Below, in pieces: positions 1 through 10,923 of a stretch of 64,000 bases of DNA. A program made the position numbers and the translations under genes. A model generated the notes under the pieces. That model was not told the origin of the DNA and made no database searches. It saw only the letters and a program-made list of their open reading frames with translations. Position 1 is the stretch's first letter, and the number at the start of each line of letters is the position of its first letter. Source of the DNA: Termitomyces sp. T153 (taxonomy: Eukaryota; Basidiomycota; Agaricomycetes; Agaricales; Lyophyllaceae); contig JACKQL020000006.1 in the NCBI GenBank assembly GCA_018296165.2, positions 124,001-188,000 on the forward strand, in the 5' to 3' direction.

Positions 1-570
1 TGAGAACTAGGGCAGTGGGTCTGGAGGTGGGGGAACTAGGGGGTGGAGATGGTGGTTGGAGGTCTCATTGTTGTTTGTTGGCAGGGTTGGTGACTTGTTC
101 TTATGCAGTGAGTGATTGTCTCTGGCAGGGGTGTGCATTATTGTTGGGGAGATGGTGTGGATGAGGTGCCAGAGAAGCCATTGAGCAATAGATTGATTTA
201 TTGCTGGGGTTGGTTGGAGACTGGGTTGGAGGTGTCATGGTTGGTCCTAATAGGAGGCAAAGCTGGCAGAGGAGGTGTAGGAAGTATAGGAGGTGCAGGT
301 GAGGGTGGTGATGGTGCAGGAAGGATGTGATTGGGTTTGAGCAGAAAGTGTGTCTGTGGAGAGAGCCATTGTGTGGAGGTGTGACTGGAGTGGAGGGGAC
401 ATTTGGCATCAGATTTGCAATTCAATGTGCCTTGGCAAACTGGGCAAGGCCAAACAAATCATAGGGGGTCTCAGGCATGGGCCAACCATAGACATCAAGA
501 GTTCCAATGAAAGTGTGTGCAGAGTTAATTGCAGACATCACAAATGGGATAAAGGGGAGTCTTGGTATTA
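1..570 (-). mobile_element. 5' internal part of a family-B LTR retrotransposon (truncated by window edge)
   Basis: This stretch lies on the internal side of the family-B 5' LTR that starts at 571 when read on the minus strand. It is almost free of CpG. The minus strand carries short overlapping reading frames rich in Pro, Ser, His and Leu (about 101-425), which could be the start of a decayed gag, but no zinc knuckle or other domain is visible. The assignment rests on position next to the LTR and primer-binding site, not on protein similarity. The rest of the element lies left of the window. Confidence 0.5.
558..569 (-). promoter_or_regulatory. Putative primer-binding site of family B (self-priming type)
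   Basis: On the minus strand this site reads AATACCAAGACT, one base after the LTR end. It pairs with AGTCTTGATATT inside the same LTR (1192-1203, minus strand) at 11 of 12 positions, and the odd position can form a wobble pair. This fits a Tf1-like self-primer rather than a tRNA primer. See the family-B promoter at 36095-36138 for the matching transcription start. Confidence 0.5.
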
Positions 571-2812
571 TGTCAGGCTCTGTTGATTACAGGGGCTCAG
601 CTACACTGGGCAAATCCTTACTAGGCAGATGTGATATCCTGCACTGATAACTCAGTGCTGGGGGAAGGTCTAGATGTTGGTGACTTGTGAGGGATAAGCA
701 ATGGGGAGTGATTTGAGCAAGTCTGGGTTGGTCTGGAGAAGTCTAAGATGAGTTGCAGGGAAGGGGTTGGACTTGATGGGATGTTAGGTACAAGCCTGGA
801 AGCGAGTATTAGAGGTGCAGGGCAAACAGAGGCTATGTGAGTGATGGGAGCGAGGCCAGAGTTTGATGGGTTTCAGGGCTGAGAAAATAGTGAGGTCCAG
901 AGGTGGTTCAAAGAATGTTTGAAGTGCATAATCATAAGTATGGAATTTGTAAAGGCATTAAGGTTGAGAGGACTTAAACACAAGAATGGAAACAGAGTTG
1001 AACAAGATGAGATGGAGCAGAGACAAGATTGAGATGAGAACAAAAATAGATTCAAGCAGAGATACAAAACAATAACAAGGACAATAATGGAACTGGAGAC
1101 AAGACAAGACTGGAAGACTGAGAGAAAGGGAAATGTAACACAGAACATGAAATACAAGATGGAAACAATCAGACCATAGGTAATGTTAAGCAATATCAAG
1201 ACTAGAGTATGAGGAGCTACTCTATGACTTAGATATGACTACTGGAGAGCTCCAGGGGATAGCGGATGTGGTGGTAGGGCTCAACAGAGCTGTGCAGAGT
1301 CAACAGGTGTTGGTTGTGATCAGGAGATGGGCCACAGTGATATTCTAATGGGATCAGTCAAGAATGCAGTGATGTGCTCCTATGCCGCCTAGTGCCATGC
1401 AGGAAATCTAAAAAGAGGACCTAACACTAGTCACTAGATAGGGTAGCTGGCAGTAGGAAGTTAATAGTTGAGGGCAAGTCAGTAACCGTCCCAGAGAACT
1501 AGAGTGAAAGTTGCGTTGTGGAGTGAAGTCGAGAGAAGTTGCTATTGCTAGTGGAAGTTGCTAGTGACAATCAGGAAAGAAAAGGGGTAGAAACAAGTAA
1601 TGTTGCTAAGACAAAGCATCCTCCTAATGGAGGTAATGGAGAGTGAGGGAATAGGGTAGGGACGGGGAAAGGCAGTAACAGGAAGACTAAAATCAAGGGA
1701 CAAATATAAACTGGTTGCTAGCTGTAGTCGCTAGCATCGCTAAGTCAGATTAACTAAAATAGGCACCTGCAGTTGGCACCACACTAAGTTGAGGTCGAGT
1801 CGAGAAGGCTTATTGCTAAGCCTGGGTAGAAGGTGATAGAAGAGCCAAAGAAGCAAAGTGAAATCTCTTGCTGGTAGGCTCAAAGATAGCAGTTCTCCCC
1901 TTGTTCTTCTTTTAGTGTCTATGTACAGTCAGTATTTATACGTTTCAAAGTATAGTATGGGAAAGTAAACAAATAGGCACCACTAGTGACGGCATCTGTC
2001 ACTGTGTTTAGAGTGCGTATGAGGCATCAGTCTGTAACTAAGTGAAAAATCATAGGCAAAGTCTTGGTGGCACCTAATTGCAAATGAAACCAAAGAGAAA
2101 TGAGTCCGATGTCAATACCTGAAGCATAGATGCCGTTCAAGTATGTTGGTAAGCTCAGCAAAAGAAATGATAGTAAAAAGGTATGCGTCTGATAATTTGT
2201 CCATATATAGTAAGAGAACGCCATTTTGTTGCTAGAGTCACTAGGGTCGCTAATAATTGTTGCTAGGGAGGGTCTAGGCCTTGATGATTTAGGCCCAAGT
2301 TCCAGACTCCACATGATGTTTCTCGTGATTGGTAAGTCTCACGGTCATTAAAGTCTCATGCTTTGGTCCAATCCTCAGGCTAGGTCTCATGTGCTGAGTG
2401 TTGTGACTTGTGTCAGATTCAAGGTAGTCAGCTGCCACTAAATCTGAAATGCCAAAAAAATGGTGCTCAGCAATAACTGGGGCTCATCAGCAGGCTGTCC
2501 CAGGGTTGTTGTAATGCTCCAGAGTTGATCAGGAAAACCAGGATGATGAGTTGATGATATACACCAGAGTCAGGAACAGTGGGAGAAGGTTCCAGGGGTT
2601 CAGGAGAGGCAGAGGAGGCATTTATGGCTGCAGAAAAGGCATCAGAGTTGACTAGGAGGCCATCAGATTTTGCCGGAGAAGTGTCGGAGTTACTTGGAGT
2701 GGGTGCAGAGGGTGAACAAAGGTTGGGAAAGTTTGATGGGGTGTTGGGGGAAGCTCTGGGGAAGCAAGCAGGTTGGGGACAAGGTCAGGGGTCTAGGGAG
2801 CAGGTCATAACA
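571..2812 (-). repeat. Family-B LTR (5' LTR, minus orientation), split by a solo LTR
   Basis: Read on the minus strand, the LTR begins TGTTATGACC at 2812 and ends CCTGACA at 571. Removing the insertion at 1370-2489 leaves about 1.1 kb, matching the family-B LTR at 35640-36788. Other copies begin TGTTACAACC or TGTCACAACC, so the family start varies at CpG-type positions. The base pairs just outside (2813-2817) read ATCCC on the minus strand. The same ATCCC follows the family-B LTR end at 6089, which marks both as junctions of one insertion event into Gypsy-1. Confidence 0.75.
1370..2489. repeat. Solo LTR (family D) inserted in a family-B LTR
   Basis: This 1120-bp unit begins TGATG, ends CATCA and is flanked by the 4-bp duplication GCAG (1366-1369 and 2490-2493). 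The same family-B LTR segment at 5260-5285 and its relatives lacks it and shows the empty site. It keeps more CpG than its host LTR, so it looks younger. It contains a TATA-like TATTTATA near 1935 and no coding frame. A solo LTR formed by LTR-LTR recombination is the simplest reading. Orientation is not clear. Confidence 0.75.
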
Positions 2813-3219
2813 GGGATCAAGGATTTCTCCTGGGAACTGTAAGAGAATGTACATGCCCCAGAGCTCATCAAGGAGTTCTACAGGAGACACTTGAATGCTC
2901 TGCATGCCATACAACAAATCTACCCTATTTTGCCAGTGGACCAAGCAATCAGGGACTTTCTCTACCTTGCATGTTGAGATGCCACATGCTAGAGGGGCGG
3001 TGATGTTAGGGGACTTCCATTTCTGACCTCTGCAACCTGCTCCAGCATCTCTGCAGCTCATTTGATGTCTCTGGGGCTTGTTTCAGAGCCACAGAGATCT
3101 CCAGAGAACTGCAGAGCTTTCCATATTACCTCACCAATCATTGTCCCAGAGTTAGGACTAGCTCTGGCTTCTTGTACAGTAGTTCCCATGCCTCTGCCAC
3201 TCACTGATGCTGATGCAAA
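2813..3219 (+). mobile_element. Gypsy-1 3' tail plus partial 3' LTR, plus orientation
   Basis: Positions 2813-3003 match the non-coding tail that follows the chromodomain in the Gypsy-1 copies at 4987-5122 and 43099-43270. Positions 3004-3219 match the first part of the sense LTR (start TGTTAGGGGACTTCC). The copy is in the opposite orientation to the main Gypsy-1 copy at 6090-11293. It is especially close in sequence to 4775-5122, suggesting both derive from one insertion. It stops in mid-LTR at the same place as two other LTR pieces nearby (4103 and 4775). Confidence 0.7.
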
Positions 3220-4102
3220 TGTAAGTTTGAAGCCGTCAATGATGTGATCAACTTATCAAACTTTCTATTCACAGTTTGTTTGGAGGCTTTTAGTTACATG
3301 CCAACTCAAGTAGAATTTCAAAAGAAAAGTAATTTAATATTTTAATGATATTATTCCAAGCTTGAGACAGTCTCACACTAAGGAATGGGCTCAATAGTAT
3401 ATTTACTGGTCCCGAAGCCACTAATAACTCTTAAGCCTAAGAATTCCGCTCCCTGGGGAATTCCGAGCTGTGATACATAGTCTGCCTGCCCCTTTTCCTC
3501 CGATCCTACTCTCCTCTTTATAGCTCGTTGTACGTGCACGGACCAGGCTGTTTTTTGTGCGCTCCCATGGGTGTACTGCATGGTTTCCCTTGGCCTTCCT
3601 CCATTATTGGTTGGCCATTTGCGATGACGTGCTGGGTCGGCGTTACTCAGTTATCCGTTTGTCCAACCTCTTTTTCTCATTCTTTTCTTTTCCACTTCTC
3701 TCTTAGCAGGCTCCACGTAGTTTGTATGGTGGCCAGCTCTGGTCTCTGGACGGTCTGGCATGCAGTGTTGAGGGGAGGCAGGGTTTTTGCTATGCATTCA
3801 GACATCTATAGCTGTCCTTGGCGTTGGTTAGCTGTTCTAGCCAGTTTTGCCAAGCACAGCCATTGATCGTTGATCAAATGTGTGACCAGCTGTTCTCAAT
3901 GTCATAGGTCCTGCTGGCATCATTCAATGCATGCTTCCTTGGGTTCTTTGGTGATATTCTTTTTATACTAGGTAAGGTTTTTATGTCTACAGTTTTCGAC
4001 ATTTACCCAAGCTTACGGTTTTCAGCTTGTTTTGATTGGTATTTCCCTTATCTCTTTTTCTTTTTTTTAAGTATATTCAACCTGTCTCGTACTCGAGACA
4101 GG
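3220..4102. repeat. LTR-like insertion (family C), CpG-bearing
   Basis: This non-coding stretch shares recognisable blocks with 30630-31330, including CTACAGTTTTC repeated with slight changes near 3990-4025 and 31260-31300, and a TTTATA motif near 3518. It interrupts the middle of a Gypsy-1 LTR. Exact ends are uncertain because no clean TG...CA termini with matching target duplication could be fixed. CpG is present, unlike the surrounding Gypsy-1 DNA, so it is probably younger. Confidence 0.45.
4081..4102. repeat. Perfect 9-bp inverted repeat (hairpin) at a rearrangement junction
   Basis: CCTGTCTCG at 4081-4089 is followed by a 4-base loop and its exact complement at 4094-4102. It sits where the family-C insertion meets the inverted Gypsy-1 LTR half. 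Confidence 0.6.
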
Positions 4103-4274
4103 CATGTCAATGTGCTGCACTGAGCAGTGGGAATCCTTAGACTTGTTCTCTTTGGATTCTCCTCTGCTAGGTGATTAGTTACTGATTGCATTGTTGTCCA
4201 CTTGCTAATATACTTTGTATTCCCCTCTGCTAGCTGCATGACTCTGATCTGCCACCCTGGAGGTCACCCTTACA
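4103..4274 (+). repeat. Gypsy-1 partial LTR, inverted relative to the main copy
   Basis: The reverse complement begins TGTAAGGG and matches the first half of the LTR at 10926-11293 in plus-strand reading. It ends in mid-LTR near the motif CAGYRCATY. The base pairs just outside (4275-4279) read CAAGA on the minus strand, equal to the five bases following the other LTR end at 11294-11298. This half therefore belongs to the same insertion as the complete LTR at 10926-11293. Confidence 0.75.
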
Positions 4275-4774
4275 TCTTGTGGTCTGTCCAGACTTCAAAC
4301 ATGCTACCACTCCTCAAAAAATCAAATAATAGCAAGCATCTCCTTGTCACAGATCTGATAGTTCTGTTCTACTGTGCTAAGGCTAATGGAGTAGAAGGCT
4401 ATTGGATGCCACTTGCTATCCTGGAAGAGGACTGCTCCCATAGCAGAGCTATTGGCTTTGACATGGAAGGGAGAGTTATAATCTGGGAACAGGAGGATAG
4501 GTTTTGAGGTAACAGCTTGCTTGAGGGCACCAAAGGCAGCTTGCTGCAGGAACTCCCACTGCCATGCTGTGTCCTGGACAGTGAGGTCAAATAAATGGGC
4601 ATGGTGGGAGAAGTCCTGGATGAACCTCTAGTAGAAATTGACAAACCCTAGAAAGGCCTGTACTTCCTTCTTGTTCCCTGGCTCAGACCACTCCACTACA
4701 CCTTCCACTTTAATGGGGTCCATCTTGGCCATCCCATGCAAGATGATCAAGCCTAAGTACTCAAGCTTGGCGCA
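4275..4774 (-). pseudogene. Fragment of an older Gypsy reverse transcriptase/RNase H (Gypsy-1 target)
   Basis: Minus-strand translation gives degenerate RT-RNase H text such as EWSEPGNKKEVQAFLGF and FALKQAVTSKPILLFPDYNSP-like segments, with several stops and frame changes. It ends at 4275 in the RNase H motif DHK(N), which continues on the plus strand at 11294 as KNLKYF. The fragment is therefore one side of the target into which Gypsy-1 inserted. It is now inverted with respect to the other side. CpG is nearly absent. Confidence 0.7.
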
Positions 4775-5122
4775 GTGCATCAGTAGGTGGTGGAGGCATG
4801 AGAACTACTGTACAGAAAGCCAGAGATAGTCCTAACCCTAGGACAAGGATTAGTGAGGTAATATGGAGAGCTCCACAGTTCCCTGGAGATCTCTGTGGCT
4901 CTGGAACAAACCCTGGAGACATCAAATGAGCTGCAGAGATGCTGGAGCAGGTTGCAGAGGTCAGAAATGGAAGTCCCCTGACATCACTGCCCCTCTAGCA
5001 TATGGCATATCAACATGCAGGGTAGAGAAAGTCTCTGATTGCTTGGTCCACTGGCAAAATAAGGTAGATTCCTTGTATGGCATGCAGAGCATCCAAGTGT
5101 CTCCTGTGGAACTCCTTGAACA
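4775..5122 (-). mobile_element. Gypsy-1 partial 3' LTR and tail of the main minus-strand copy
   Basis: Positions 4775-4986 match the second half of the LTR in plus-strand reading and end in CCCCTGACA. Positions 4987-5122 match the tail after the chromodomain. Together with the inverted half at 4103-4274 it would make a full-length LTR, with a short overlap around CAGTGCATC. At 5122/5123 it joins family-B LTR sequence in the middle of that LTR, which points to a deletion or inversion breakpoint. Confidence 0.7.
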
Positions 5123-6089
5123 CCTTCCCCACAGCTATCAATGCCTCCTCTGCCTCTTCTGAACCCCTGGAACCTTCCCTCACTGTTCCTGACTCTGGTA
5201 TATGTTATCAAATCATCATCCTGGTTTTTCTGATCAACTTTGGAGCATTACAATGACCCCAGGACAGCCTGCATTCTTGACTGATTCCATCAGAATATCA
5301 CTGCAGCCCATCCCCTGATCACAACCAACACCTGTTAACTCTGCACAGCTCTGTCAAGCCCCACTGCCACATCTGCTGTCCCCTAGAGCTCTCCAATAGT
5401 CAGTAGATAAGTCATAGAGTAGCTCCTTGTACTCTAGTCTTGATATTGCTTTACATTACCTATGGTATGATTGTTTTCATCTCATTTTTCATGTTCTATG
5501 TTATGTTTCCCTTTCTCTCAGTCTCCTGGTCTTGTCTTGTCTCCAGTTCCATTATCATTCTTGTTATTGTTTCATATCTCTGCTTGAATCTATTTTTGTT
5601 CTCATCTCAATCTCATCTCAACTCTGTCTTGTCTTGTTCAACTCCATTTCCATTCTTGTATTCAAGTCATCTTGACCTTAATGCCTTTACAAACTCCATG
5701 CTTACAATTATGCACTTCAAACATCCTTTGAACCAACTCTGGACCTTGCTATTTTCTTAGCCCCATAACCCATCAACCCCTGTTGACCCCCCATCAAACT
5801 CTGGCCCCATTCCCATCACTCACATAGCCTCTGTTTGCCCTGCACCTCTAATACTCACTTCTAGGCTTGTAACTAACATCCCATCAAGTCCAACCCCTTC
5901 CCTGCAACTCATCTTAGACTTCTCTAGACCAACCCAGACTTGCTCAAATCACTCCCCATTGCTTATCCCTCACAAGTCACCAATGTCTAGACCTTCTCCT
6001 GGCACTAAGTTATCAGTGCAGGATATCATGTCTGTCTAGTAAGGATTTGCCCAGTGTAGCTGAGCCTCTGTGGTCAGCAGAACCTAACA
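5123..6089 (+). repeat. Family-B LTR, 5'-truncated, plus orientation
   Basis: The sequence parallels 35820-36788 to its end CCTAACA at 6089 (CCTGACA in other copies). It contains the conserved AGTCTTGATATT near 5434 and a T-rich, TCTC-rich middle. It is followed by ATCCC (6090-6094), the inferred target duplication shared with 2813-2817, and then by Gypsy-1 chromodomain sequence. The first part of the LTR is missing at the junction with 5122. Confidence 0.7.
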
Positions 6090-7560
6090 ATCCCATAGCC
6101 CTATCACTTCACCTTGTATTGTAGTCATTGCCAGAATAAACAACTATTCAGGATTTCCTCCACCTTGTACTCCTTGTTGTTGTTGACCACCACTGGAGGT
6201 GGCAGGAGTAGCAGACATTGCTCCAGGATAGGGTCCTTTGGGGCTGGAGTCAGTTTGACCACATTGAACACTGGATGAAACTGGTGCGTCCCTGAAGAGA
6301 GCTGGAGTTGGTAGGCTAGGGGCCCTACCTGCTGTTCCACCATGAAAGGTCCCAACTGGCAGTGCAACAGCTTCTTTGAAGGCTGGATAGTCATAAAGTT
6401 GGAGGTGTCTAGGTAGACTTGATCTCCAGGCTGGTATTTGTGCCCCAGGGTTCTTCTGCAGCTGTAGGAGCAGTACTTCCATCTCTTCTGCAATGAGTGC
6501 TAGGATGACTAGGATGAACTCCTCTCCAATGCTGAGTTCCAATACAACAACCACATTCATGCTTCCACCCAATTTTCCCCATTCTTCCTCAACACCAGAC
6601 AACACCTGCACATGGGCTTCAAACCCTGGGCCTGACCCTCAGAGAATGAAGCAGTGAACAAATTTATGGACTGGATGAAGAGGTTACAGGAGGAGGCCCA
6701 AGCAGTGCTGGCAAAGGCAAAGGACAACATGGTGCAATACTACTCCTGGTTTATGTGTTTGGTCTGGCTGTTGGATTGCAGGTGATAGGCAGTGGAGGTG
6801 TGAAGCTTCACACCAAGTAGTTGGTAGAGTTCCCTGGTGAAGTCTGCCACAAATTGTGGCCCCCAGTCAGAAATGTAGGCATCAGAGAGGCCATGAAGCT
6901 TCCAGACATTCCTCCACAGGTTTGCAGTGCTCATGGCGGAGCAAGTGGTGTGAGCTGGAATGAAGTGTGCTTGCTTGCCATACAGGTCCACCACCACCAT
7001 GATTGCATTGTAACCATAGGCATTGGGGAGCTCTACAATGAAGTCCACAGAGGCAACACTCCATTGTTCTGTGGGCATGGGCAGTGGGTATAGCTGTTCA
7101 GAGGGAAGGTGGCATTGGAGCTTGGTCCAGAGACAGAGATCACATGTACTAGTGTAGGACCCAATATACCAGGACATCTGGGGCCATCAGTAGTTCTGCA
7201 ATACTAGCTCCATTGTTTTCCATTGTCTGGGGTGCTCTGCAATATGGGAGTTGTGGTGTTGTTCTACAGTCCTCTAGCAGAGCTCCAGAATGTTGGGCAC
7301 ATAGACACAATCCTTGAAGGTCAAGATCCCATCCTGGAGTGCCCATTTGTCTGCACAGACCAATTTGGCACCAGTGGTACACTCCTACTTCAGTGCCCAA
7401 GCTGCCTGCACAACAAGTTCCTCCTGCTGACTGTTCCAATTACTCTGCTGGATGTTTTGGAGGATGTCTATCTCTGCTCCCTTGACAGCTAGACCTTCCA
7501 TGGCTTGGATTGCAAATGGTTCAGGGTGGAGGAGCACAATGTTGCTGTTGTCCTCCTCCC
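6090..7560 (-). pseudogene. Gypsy-1 copy 1 integrase and chromodomain region
   Basis: Between about 7440 and 6740 the minus strand encodes an integrase core. The three acidic residues appear in the contexts VDFIVELP, SDWGPQF and QTKHINQE. Downstream (about 6493-6125) come the GPF/Y-type segment (GPFMVEQQVGPLAYQL) and the start of a chromodomain (EYKVEEILNS). A stop ends the chromodomain where copy 2 continues YKVKWKGY. Frames shift several times. Many Arg codons have become Trp, Cys, His, Gln or stop, as CpG decay would produce. Confidence 0.85.
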
Positions 7561-7599
7561 TATGCCATGGTCTGCTCTCTGGGACAGGGGATCAATGAG

Positions 7600-8880
7600 A
7601 AGTCAAAATTGGCGAGGTAAAGAGACCACCAGGCCTATCAGTAGTTGAGCTTCTTAGCTGTTCAGAAGTATTTGAGGTTCTTATGATCCATCCAGACTTT
7701 GAACTTGTGCCATGTGCCTTTCAGGAAGTGCCACCACTCCTTGAATGACTGGATGATGGCAAGCATCTCCTTGTTATGGATCTTATAGTTCTGATCTACT
7801 GCATTTAGGCTCTTGGAGTAGAAGGCCACTAAATGCCACTTCCCATCCTCTAGGGACTGCTGCAAAAGAATGGCCCCAGTGGCAAAGTCGGAGCTGTTGG
7901 CTTCTACTTAGAAGGAGGAGTTATTGTCTGGGAAGAGGAGGACAGGTCCTGAGGTCATGGCATGCTTGAGAGCATCAAAATCCATCTGCTCCAGAGGTTC
8001 CCAAATCCATGCAACATCCTTCCCAGTGAGGTCAAATAGTGAACAGGCATGATGCAAGAAGTCCTGGATGAATCTCCAGTAGAAGTCTGTAAAGCCAAGG
8101 AACACCTGCACCTCCTTCTTGTTCTTGGGCTCTGGCCATTCCACCATGCCTGCTACCTTCATCAGGTCCATCTCCACAGCTCTGTGCAAGATGATCAGGT
8201 TCAGATATTCACTCCAGGTCTGCTCAAACTCACACTTCTCCAGTTTGAAGTAGAGCTGGTGCTGGTAAAGATGTTCCAAAATGAGGCAAGTGATCTGACA
8301 GTGCTCTTCCAGTGTTTTGGTGTAGATGAGAATGTTGTTGAGGTATACACACACTGTGCCCTCCACAATGAGGTCTCGGAAGATGTTGTTCATCATTGTC
8401 TGGAAGGTGGCTGGGCTGTTGGTGAGCCCAAAAAACATAAAGAGAGGTTTGAACAACCCCTGGTTGGTCTAGAAGGCAGCCTTCCATTCATCTCCCTCCT
8501 GGATATGCATGTTGTTGTAGATCCACTGGACATCCAGTTTAGTGAAGTGTTGTGCACCCCAGAGGTTGTTGATGAGCTTGGAGATGAGGGGGAGGGGGTA
8601 GCAGTTCTTCACCATCATGGCATTGAGAACCCAATAATCCTGGACCAGTTGGAGCAAGCCATCTTTCTTCTTGATGAAGAAGACTGAAGAAGCCATTGGA
8701 GACTTGGAAGGGCATATGCAACTGGAGTCTAGGTTCTCTTGCAGGAAGGCATCAAGCTCATCCTGCTCCCTGGACACTAGTGGGTAGACCTTACAGCTGA
8801 AGGGCATGGAACCAGGCAGCAGTTCAATGGTGTGGTCTCACTGCTTGTGCTCTAGGAGTGAGTCAAATGAGGCTTTGGAG
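7600..8880 (-). pseudogene. Gypsy-1 copy 1 reverse transcriptase and RNase H
   Basis: RT starts near 8807 (MPFSCKVYPLV) and runs with interruptions to about 7908, with recognisable blocks such as FFIKKKDG, LVQDYWVLN, FKPLFMFFGLTNSPATFQ and FLGFTDFYWRF. The catalytic box at 8334-8345 is YLNN instead of YLDD. Both Asp codons changed G to A after a C, which is a CpG transition on the other strand. RNase H (7865-7662) keeps YKIHNKEMLAI and WMDHKNLKYF. A stop separates RT from RNase H. Confidence 0.85.
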
Positions 8881-8929
8881 AAAACATCCTTGAATACATG
8901 GAGGTAGGGGGGTATGACATCTCCCAGGG

Positions 8930-9377
8930 CATGGCATTAGCAGCAAATGCCTGGGCCAGCCACCTTCTGAGGGCACCTGCTCATAGTTACCTCCTCCTTG
9001 GTCCAATCTACCTTGGGGTTGTGCTTGTGAAGCCATGTGAAACCAAGGATCATGTACTGCCTACCCAAGCTAGTAACAGCAAAAATAGCATGCTCCATGT
9101 AATTACAATAATGGAGGACAAGGTTGACTATGGAGCTGATGGCACCTGCTTTGTTGGGTGTTCCATCAATGTTGTAGACTAGAATGGGCTTGGGGAGGGG
9201 CTGCATGGTCAGGCTGTGGCACTTGACAAACTCCAAGTCCAAAAACAGTCCTGTTGCTCCACTATCTGAAAGAGCAGTGACTCTGCAGGTTTGCTGAGTG
9301 TCTGTGGTCTCTATCTCCACATCAAGGTGCAGGGAGTTGGCAGACAGGCTGGAAGCCATCACATACTGTTGGGGCAT
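8930..9377 (-). pseudogene. Gypsy-1 copy 1 aspartic protease region
   Basis: The minus strand has one open frame of about 146 codons with the retropepsin signature ALSDSGATG, followed by NLVLHYCNY and the flap-side segment MILGFTWLHKHNP. The second signature ILG(F/L)(T/P)WL is present, as in Ty3/Gypsy proteases. It lies between gag and RT, and the link to both neighbours is broken by stops. Confidence 0.75.
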
Positions 9378-10740
9378 TCAGCATGCCCAGGTGGGGCAGT
9401 ACCAGCAGACCCTAACAGGTGTTGGGGAGCTTGGCTCAATCTCTGAAGTTGGTATTTGTATGTCTGGAGGGGAATGTTGAGGTTCTTCTGTCTCAGAATG
9501 AAGGACATCAGAAAGGGCAATTTTATTTTCTATTGACAGACATGAGAACCTGTTAGCACCCAGCAATAGAGGCATACACCTCATCCATTTCTCAACTAAA
9601 AATCCTCCTCCAGCTCTGGAGGTGATGCACATGCACTGATCTCCTCCAGGGTCAACTCTGGTGTTGGCTTGTCTGGTGACAGAGCTCTGGCAGCATCCTT
9701 TGCTGCCAGCAGCTGCAGGAGAAGTTCCTCCTGCTCCTCTGTGGAGAGGTAATGTACCTCCAGACCCAAGGGGCAATGTCATGCAAAGTGCCTGAGCTTC
9801 TGGCATCTCCAGCACAGTAGTGGTGCAGTGCAGAGCTGTCTGGCTGCATCCATGTCCATGGGGATATCTGGTGGCAGGGGGCATATTGTGGGGATGGCCA
9901 GAGTAGGGGCTGGTGTTAGGTGAGCAGGTACAGGGTAGTGGAAACTTGTAGTCAGAGCTGGGCACAGTGCAGAATGTGGGTGGCAGAGCTCTCTCCAGAT
10001 CTCCATGAGTTGCCACTGATCCTGGGCTACCTTGTACCATGAAACAATCCTTTTGTCATCTGGACAACCCTCTGCAAGATTGTTGATGTGTTCCACCAGC
10101 ACAGGGTGCAGGCCATCCCAGAATGTGAGGCATAACTGAAGGCCATTGGGGGAGGTGGCTTGCTCAACCAATGCCTGGAAGGAGTCAATGTACTTGTCTA
10201 GCATCTGCTTCCCTTGCCCATATTGCTCCCTATCACATGGTATCAAGGCAGTGGTTTTGGCAGGGTCTAGCAGGAAGAACTCCACACAAAAGTCCTTCTC
10301 AAAGGCAGCCCAGTCTGGGAAACTTCCAACACCTCTGGGGCAATGGAAAACTTGTAATGTGTAGGTGGAGGCATGTCTGGTCTTCATGTATGACAGTATC
10401 CAGGCTATTTTCAATGTGTCAGAGTCAAAGGCATCCCTACTGAGGTGGATGTAGGTGAGGCAGGATTGGAGGAAACATTCCCCACTGGAGTGAGCACCAT
10501 CATACACATCTGGTAGCACAGGGCACAGGATCTGTGGCTGTAGGGTTGTTGGAGCTGTGGAGATGGGTGCAGATGCAGTCAGGGCTGGTTCCACAGGCAG
10601 AGGAGGTGTGGGAGTAAGAGTTAGGCATTCAAGCAGTGCCTGGAGCAATTGGGAGATAAGATCTGTGGTTTGACAAAGGGTGGAAAGTTTGGTTGTGTAG
10701 TGGGTGAGAAATGATTGTGTTAATTGCACCTGGGTTTCTA
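9378..10740 (-). pseudogene. Gypsy-1 copy 1 gag with zinc knuckle
   Basis: The best start is the Met codon at 10727-10729 (MQLTQSFLTHY). A 316-codon frame contains the retrotransposon gag segment (FLQSCLTYIHLSRDAFDSD, FPDWAAFEKDFCVEFFL, YIDSFQALVEQA) and ends in the knuckle CWRCQKLRHFA. A TGA at 9779-9781 stands where the motif needs Arg before HC, a CGA-to-TGA change. Beyond the stop, frame-shifted sequence continues to the protease. Copy 2 keeps the same gag with C-x2-C-x4-H-x4-C intact. Confidence 0.85.
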
Positions 10741-10912
10741 GGTGTAGCAGGCAGGTCTAGGCTTTGTCCTGTGGGGCTGGGGCCTCTGAGGGTGTGTCTG
10801 GGTTGGCAAGCTGAGACATAGAACTCTGTAGTGCTTAATCCTGGTGGGGAAGCAACAGATAGCAGCTTGGAGGTTCCTTGCAGCTATGAGGGGCTTCCAG
10901 ACCAGTTTTAGG

Positions 10913-10923
10913 AGACTTGTTCT
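10913..10923 (-). promoter_or_regulatory. Putative self-priming primer-binding site of Gypsy-1 copy 1
   Basis: Two bases inside the 5' LTR, the minus strand reads AGAACAAGTCT. It is exactly complementary over 11 nt to AGACTTGTTCT within the LTR (11051-11061, minus strand). The same pair occurs in copy 2 (48425-48435 with 48564-48574). An 11-nt match between the start of the transcript and the PBS is the hallmark of Tf1/sushi-type self-priming. I see no tRNA 3'-end complement here. Confidence 0.6.

Noticed and set aside
8049..8687. 212-codon plus-strand frame within Gypsy-1 RT
   Set aside because: Antisense to recognisable reverse transcriptase; no protein-like motif of its own.
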